NCBI RefSeq assembly: GCF_030709675.1
Contig: NZ_JAUZQD010000004.1
Span: forward strand, 491,093-555,092
Length of the DNA: 64,000 bases
Origin: Symbioplanes lichenis
GTDB lineage: Bacteria; Actinomycetota; Actinomycetes; Mycobacteriales; Micromonosporaceae
Reading direction: 5' to 3'
Every line of letters begins with the position of its first letter. Position 1 is the first letter of the stretch. Both the position numbers and the translations under genes were made by a program. Under the pieces are notes generated by a model. It did not search any database, was not told where the DNA came from, and was given only the letters and a program-made list of their open reading frames with translations. Shown here one piece after another: positions 58,171 through 64,000 of this stretch.

Positions 58171-59115
58171 ATGACGCAGCAGGACGACGACGGGCGCGGG
58201 CTCGGGGACGGCGACGGGGATCCGTTGCTGGTCCGGCCGTACGTGCTGGACGAGGCGCCTCGGCCGTCCGGTGCGACGTGGCCGTCGCCGCCGCCCGCTA
58301 CGGTCGCCGATCCGTCTGTGCCGCTGCCGGCCGTCGGAGTGAAGCCGGCCCGGACGCGTCACCGGCGCCGGGTGCTCGTGCTCGGGGCGCTGGCGGCCGC
58401 CGTCGTCGGGGCGGCCGGGCTGGTCGGGCTCGGCGCGGTGCTGCGGGGCGACGAGCCGGGCGCGCCCCGGGCGTACACGGATGTGAGCCTGCCGCCGTGG
58501 TCCCGCGCCACGTCCGGGAAGCCGCCCGCGTCCGACGGGCCGACCGCCACCCGGGCGGGCGGCGACCCCGGCGCCACGGTCACTGGTGGTGGGCAAGACG
58601 CTCCGACGGGTACGGCGACACGTCGACCGGATCCGTCCGCGTCGGCCCCGGCGGGGAACGTCCCGTCCAGCGCGGCGACGAGCGCGCCCGCCACGCCGGG
58701 GGCATCGAGTGCGCCGGCGGTGGCTCCGAGTGTGGCGCCGGTCGACCGTACGGGGACGATCATCGGCCCGGGTGGGCTGTGCCTCGACCTCAACGGTGGC
58801 GTGTCGGTGGACGGCAATCATGTGCAGGTCTTCGGTTGCAACGGCACGGCCGCGCAAGTGTGGACCGTCAGCACCGACGGCACACTGCGCGTCACGGGCA
58901 AGTGCGCGCAGGCGGCCCGCGACGACGAGGTACGCATCGACGACTGCGGCCAGCGGCGTTCGGGAGCCCGGTGGCAGGCGGGCGCGGGCGGCACACTGGT
59001 GAACGCGGTCTCGGGCGAGTGCCTGACCGACCGGTCGAACGGCGCGCGGCAAGGCGCGGGCGTCCGGCTCGACCGCTGCACGGGCGGGGCGAACCAACAG
59101 TGGCGCCTGCCCTGA
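58171..59115 (+). CDS. Membrane protein with C-terminal ricin-B-type lectin domain
   Basis: A 314-residue protein. A charged/Pro-rich cytoplasmic tail (~65 residues) precedes one helix (RVLVLGALAAAVVGAAGLVGLG). A Ser/Thr/Pro/Ala linker follows, then a ~120-residue beta-trefoil domain outside the membrane. The trefoil repeats are visible: 'GPGGLCLDLNGG...VQVFGCNGTAAQVWTV', 'GKCAQAA...VRIDDCGQRRSGARWQ' and 'GECLTDRSN...VRLDRCTGGANQQWRL', each with two Cys and the QxW signature (altered to ARW in the second). It should bind galactose-type or other glycans at the cell surface. ATG 58171 follows an AGG. Confidence 0.83.
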   Translation: MTQQDDDGRGLGDGDGDPLLVRPYVLDEAPRPSGATWPSPPPATVADPSVPLPAVGVKPARTRHRRRVLVLGALAAAVVGAAGLVGLGAVLRGDEPGAPRAYTDVSLPPWSRATSGKPPASDGPTATRAGGDPGATVTGGGQDAPTGTATRRPDPSASAPAGNVPSSAATSAPATPGASSAPAVAPSVAPVDRTGTIIGPGGLCLDLNGGVSVDGNHVQVFGCNGTAAQVWTVSTDGTLRVTGKCAQAARDDEVRIDDCGQRRSGARWQAGAGGTLVNAVSGECLTDRSNGARQGAGVRLDRCTGGANQQWRLP

Positions 59116-59446
59116 GGCAACCGCCGCGCAGCCGCACCAGAACGGCAGCCGGCCTCTCCTGAGGACCACCGCCACACAGCCGCACCAGAGCAGCAGCCGG
59201 CCTCTCCTGACGACGACCGCCGCACGGGCGCAGCTGAACAGCAGCCGGCTCCGCTGACAACCGCCGCCACGGGGGCGCAGCGGAACAGCAGCGGCGCCCA
59301 TCGACTGTCAGGCGCGGTGACGGCACCGCTAGGCAAGGTGATGGCGACGCGAGGCGAGGTGGTGGCGCTATCAGGAGCCCAATGGGGGCGGGTCCGGTGC
59401 GCCTCAGGCTGTCTTGGCTACTGGCGGTCCGGCGACTTTCCGACCA
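59116..59446. other. Gene-free stretch with a 48-bp tandem array
   Basis: No gene is supported in these 331 bases. Four imperfect units start with ACCGCC at 59120, 59168, 59216 and 59260 (48, 48 and 44 bases apart) and contain CAGCAGCCGGC or variants. The tail (59300-59446) shows nothing recognisable. It lies between the convergent lectin and SWIM genes. Confidence 0.8.
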
Positions 59447-60202
59447 TCACGGCGCGGGATCTTCGTGCTGCGCGGGCTCGGGTGGCAGCACCAGATACGC
59501 CGGCCGCAGGATCTCGGGCAGCGTACGCCCGGCGTACCTCAACGGCGGAGCGTCGAGCTGATCGAGCAGCAGGTCGGGCCGGGCTGCGCCGAGCGGCGGG
59601 GCCGGGTCACCGCCCGGGGCACCCCAGAAGTCGGCGAAGTCACCGAGAGTCGCGTCGGCCGGCGGCGGTGCCGACGGGGTTTCGGCGGCGGGGACGCGGA
59701 GTTCGGTGAGTTGGGTGAGGAGTTCCTCGCGGCTGCGGCCCCGCCAGGCGAAGACGCCGAACGGGTCCGTCTCGAACGACTCGGCCAGGGCGTAGCACGT
59801 GGCGGCGAGGTGGACGCAGGGCATCGGCCAGCGTTCGCAGGTGCAGTCCAGGGCGACTTCGTCGAGGGAGAGCGGCAGCAACGTGAGCCCCTCGGCCTGG
59901 AAGACGGTTTCGATGCCCGGGGGCATGCGGCCGGCCAGGAGGTCGGCGGTGTAGCGGGCCTGGGTGGCGAGCGCCGCCTCGACCCGGGCCCACTCGGCGG
60001 CTCCGAAGGCGCGGACGGCGATGCGGGCGCGGAAGGGGCGAGCGTCGTCGGGGCCTCGTACCTGGGCAATGACGAGGCTGCTGGAGATCGAGAGGTTGCG
60101 GACGTGCCCGGCGCGCGCGTCCCGGCGGCCCCGGGCGAAGGTCGGCGCCATGCGCAACGCCTCGAACATGGCCACGAACGGCCCCGAGAAACGCTCGGTC
60201 AC
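59447..60202 (-). CDS. SWIM zinc finger protein
   Basis: A 251-residue protein. The SWIM motif CxCx(n)CxH is VALDCTCERWPMPCVHLAAT. Before it is the usual ~110-residue N-terminal part (RFSGPFVAMFEALRMAPTFARGRR..AGHVRNLSIS, 'VRGPDDARPFRARIAVRAFG'), which in this family accompanies SNF2 helicases. After it are a short helical part and a Pro-rich tail. SWIM domains bind DNA or proteins. GTG 60202 has GGGGGAGG upstream. It lies 141 bases after the SNF2 helicase gene on the same strand, so the two probably act together. Confidence 0.88.
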   Translation of the reverse strand: MTERFSGPFVAMFEALRMAPTFARGRRDARAGHVRNLSISSSLVIAQVRGPDDARPFRARIAVRAFGAAEWARVEAALATQARYTADLLAGRMPPGIETVFQAEGLTLLPLSLDEVALDCTCERWPMPCVHLAATCYALAESFETDPFGVFAWRGRSREELLTQLTELRVPAAETPSAPPPADATLGDFADFWGAPGGDPAPPLGAARPDLLLDQLDAPPLRYAGRTLPEILRPAYLVLPPEPAQHEDPAP

Positions 60203-60343
60203 GACCGCCTCCCCCGCGACGCGACCCCAACCGGCAAAGAGAACGACACGAGTGGCCGGAACCAGCGGAACGAAGACTGCATGCTGCGAGACGAAGACCC
60301 CGAGCAGCGGAACGGCCGGCCGAGGCGGGACACGGGCGACGGG

Positions 60344-63703
<3,360 letters not shown>

Positions 63704-63745
63704 TCGGCCCTCCAGAGGGGTTTCACTCGGCGCTCCAGAGGGGTG

Positions 63746-64000
63746 TCACTCGATGCTCCAGACGATCGCCGGCGGGCGGATGCGGGCGGCCACCGGCAGG
63801 TTTTCCGCGTCGGTCAGGCCCAGACGTCCGATCAGCACGGCGTTGCCCTCGTGGGCTGCCCGGAGGAGGTCGCCCGGTACGTCGCCGAACATCAGCTTGG
63901 CTCGCCGGAAGCCGGCGAAGTCGGCCGCACCGATCGAAGCCGCGCCCGAGGAAGCCGCGCCGCCGCCACGCGCGCCACCGCCAAGCACGCCGCCGCCACC
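63746..64000 (-). CDS. C-terminal end of an unknown protein (runs off window)
   Basis: The frame is open from the window edge to a TGA at 63746. The visible 84 residues start Gly/Ala-rich (GGGARGGGAASSGAAS) and continue DFAGFRRAKLMFGDVPGDLL, then RAAHEGNAVLIGRLGLTDAENLP and ARIRPPAIVWSIE. I do not recognise the family. It is upstream of the SNF2 gene on the same strand with a 42-base gap, so it may share that operon. Confidence 0.55.
   Translation of the reverse strand, partial: GGGGVLGGGARGGGAASSGAASIGAADFAGFRRAKLMFGDVPGDLLRAAHEGNAVLIGRLGLTDAENLPVAARIRPPAIVWSIE

Noticed and set aside
58818..59336. Cys/Gly-rich open frame on the minus strand over the 48-bp array
   Set aside because: It has no ribosome site, overlaps the lectin-domain coding region, and its repeats simply reflect the DNA array.

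Overview
The window is very GC-rich and densely packed with genes. Codon third positions are almost all G or C, GTG starts are common, and many genes have leaderless-type promoters. Regulators, lipoproteins and the SCO2521-SCO2525 gene set are of actinobacterial type. A filamentous actinomycete is well supported; Micromonosporaceae (Actinoplanes-like) is an inference. About 50 protein genes are described. No rRNA, tRNA, CRISPR array, insertion sequence or phage gene was recognised.

Layout. 1-3795: end of an ATPase-type regulator, then a small island of a winged-helix protein divergent from a nitrilase-fold enzyme and a two-helix membrane protein with CBS-like domains. 3880-13300: a thioesterase, then a co-directional minus-strand block with two membrane-fusion proteins, a MacB-type ABC ATPase and permease, a DUF5666-like protein and an OmpR-type two-component pair; a Cys-repeat lipoprotein is divergent from it. 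Direct repeats with 11-bp spacing upstream of both fusion-protein genes look like response-regulator sites. 13386-21319: receiver-like protein, methyltransferase, carboxylate-amine ligase, DUF998 protein, MFS exporter with divergent ROK regulator, phosphatase, FMN reductase.

21409-28843 is the most interesting region: the complete SCO2525-SCO2524-SCO2523-SCO2522 / SCO2521 gene set (methyltransferase, large helical protein, P-loop protein with altered Walker A, two unknowns). A membrane protein sits inside it, and its C-terminal domain also occurs in a separate small gene just upstream. The function is unknown to me; the gene order and tight overlaps suggest one system.

29135-44896 is mostly metabolic: D-amino acid oxidase, AlkZ-like protein, glucose-6-phosphate isomerase, YkcA/B-type glycosyltransferase, PucR regulator, FAD dehydrogenase, PAS-GGDEF-EAL protein, M19 dipeptidase, secreted GH26-like enzyme and a DUF1772 protein. 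45103-49408: a LuxR-type two-component system divergent from an ABC transporter with an inverted-repeat operator between them, then a DUF6343 protein. 49471-64000: secreted metalloprotease, cyclase, dienelactone hydrolase, MerR plus VIT/VWA pair, secreted protein, ricin-lectin membrane protein, SWIM protein and SNF2 helicase, and the end of an unknown gene.

Two themes run through the window. At least ten genes have a TANNNT box 6-7 bases before the start codon (leaderless transcription). Many gaps, and several low-complexity protein segments, hold imperfect tandem repeats whose unit length differs at every site.
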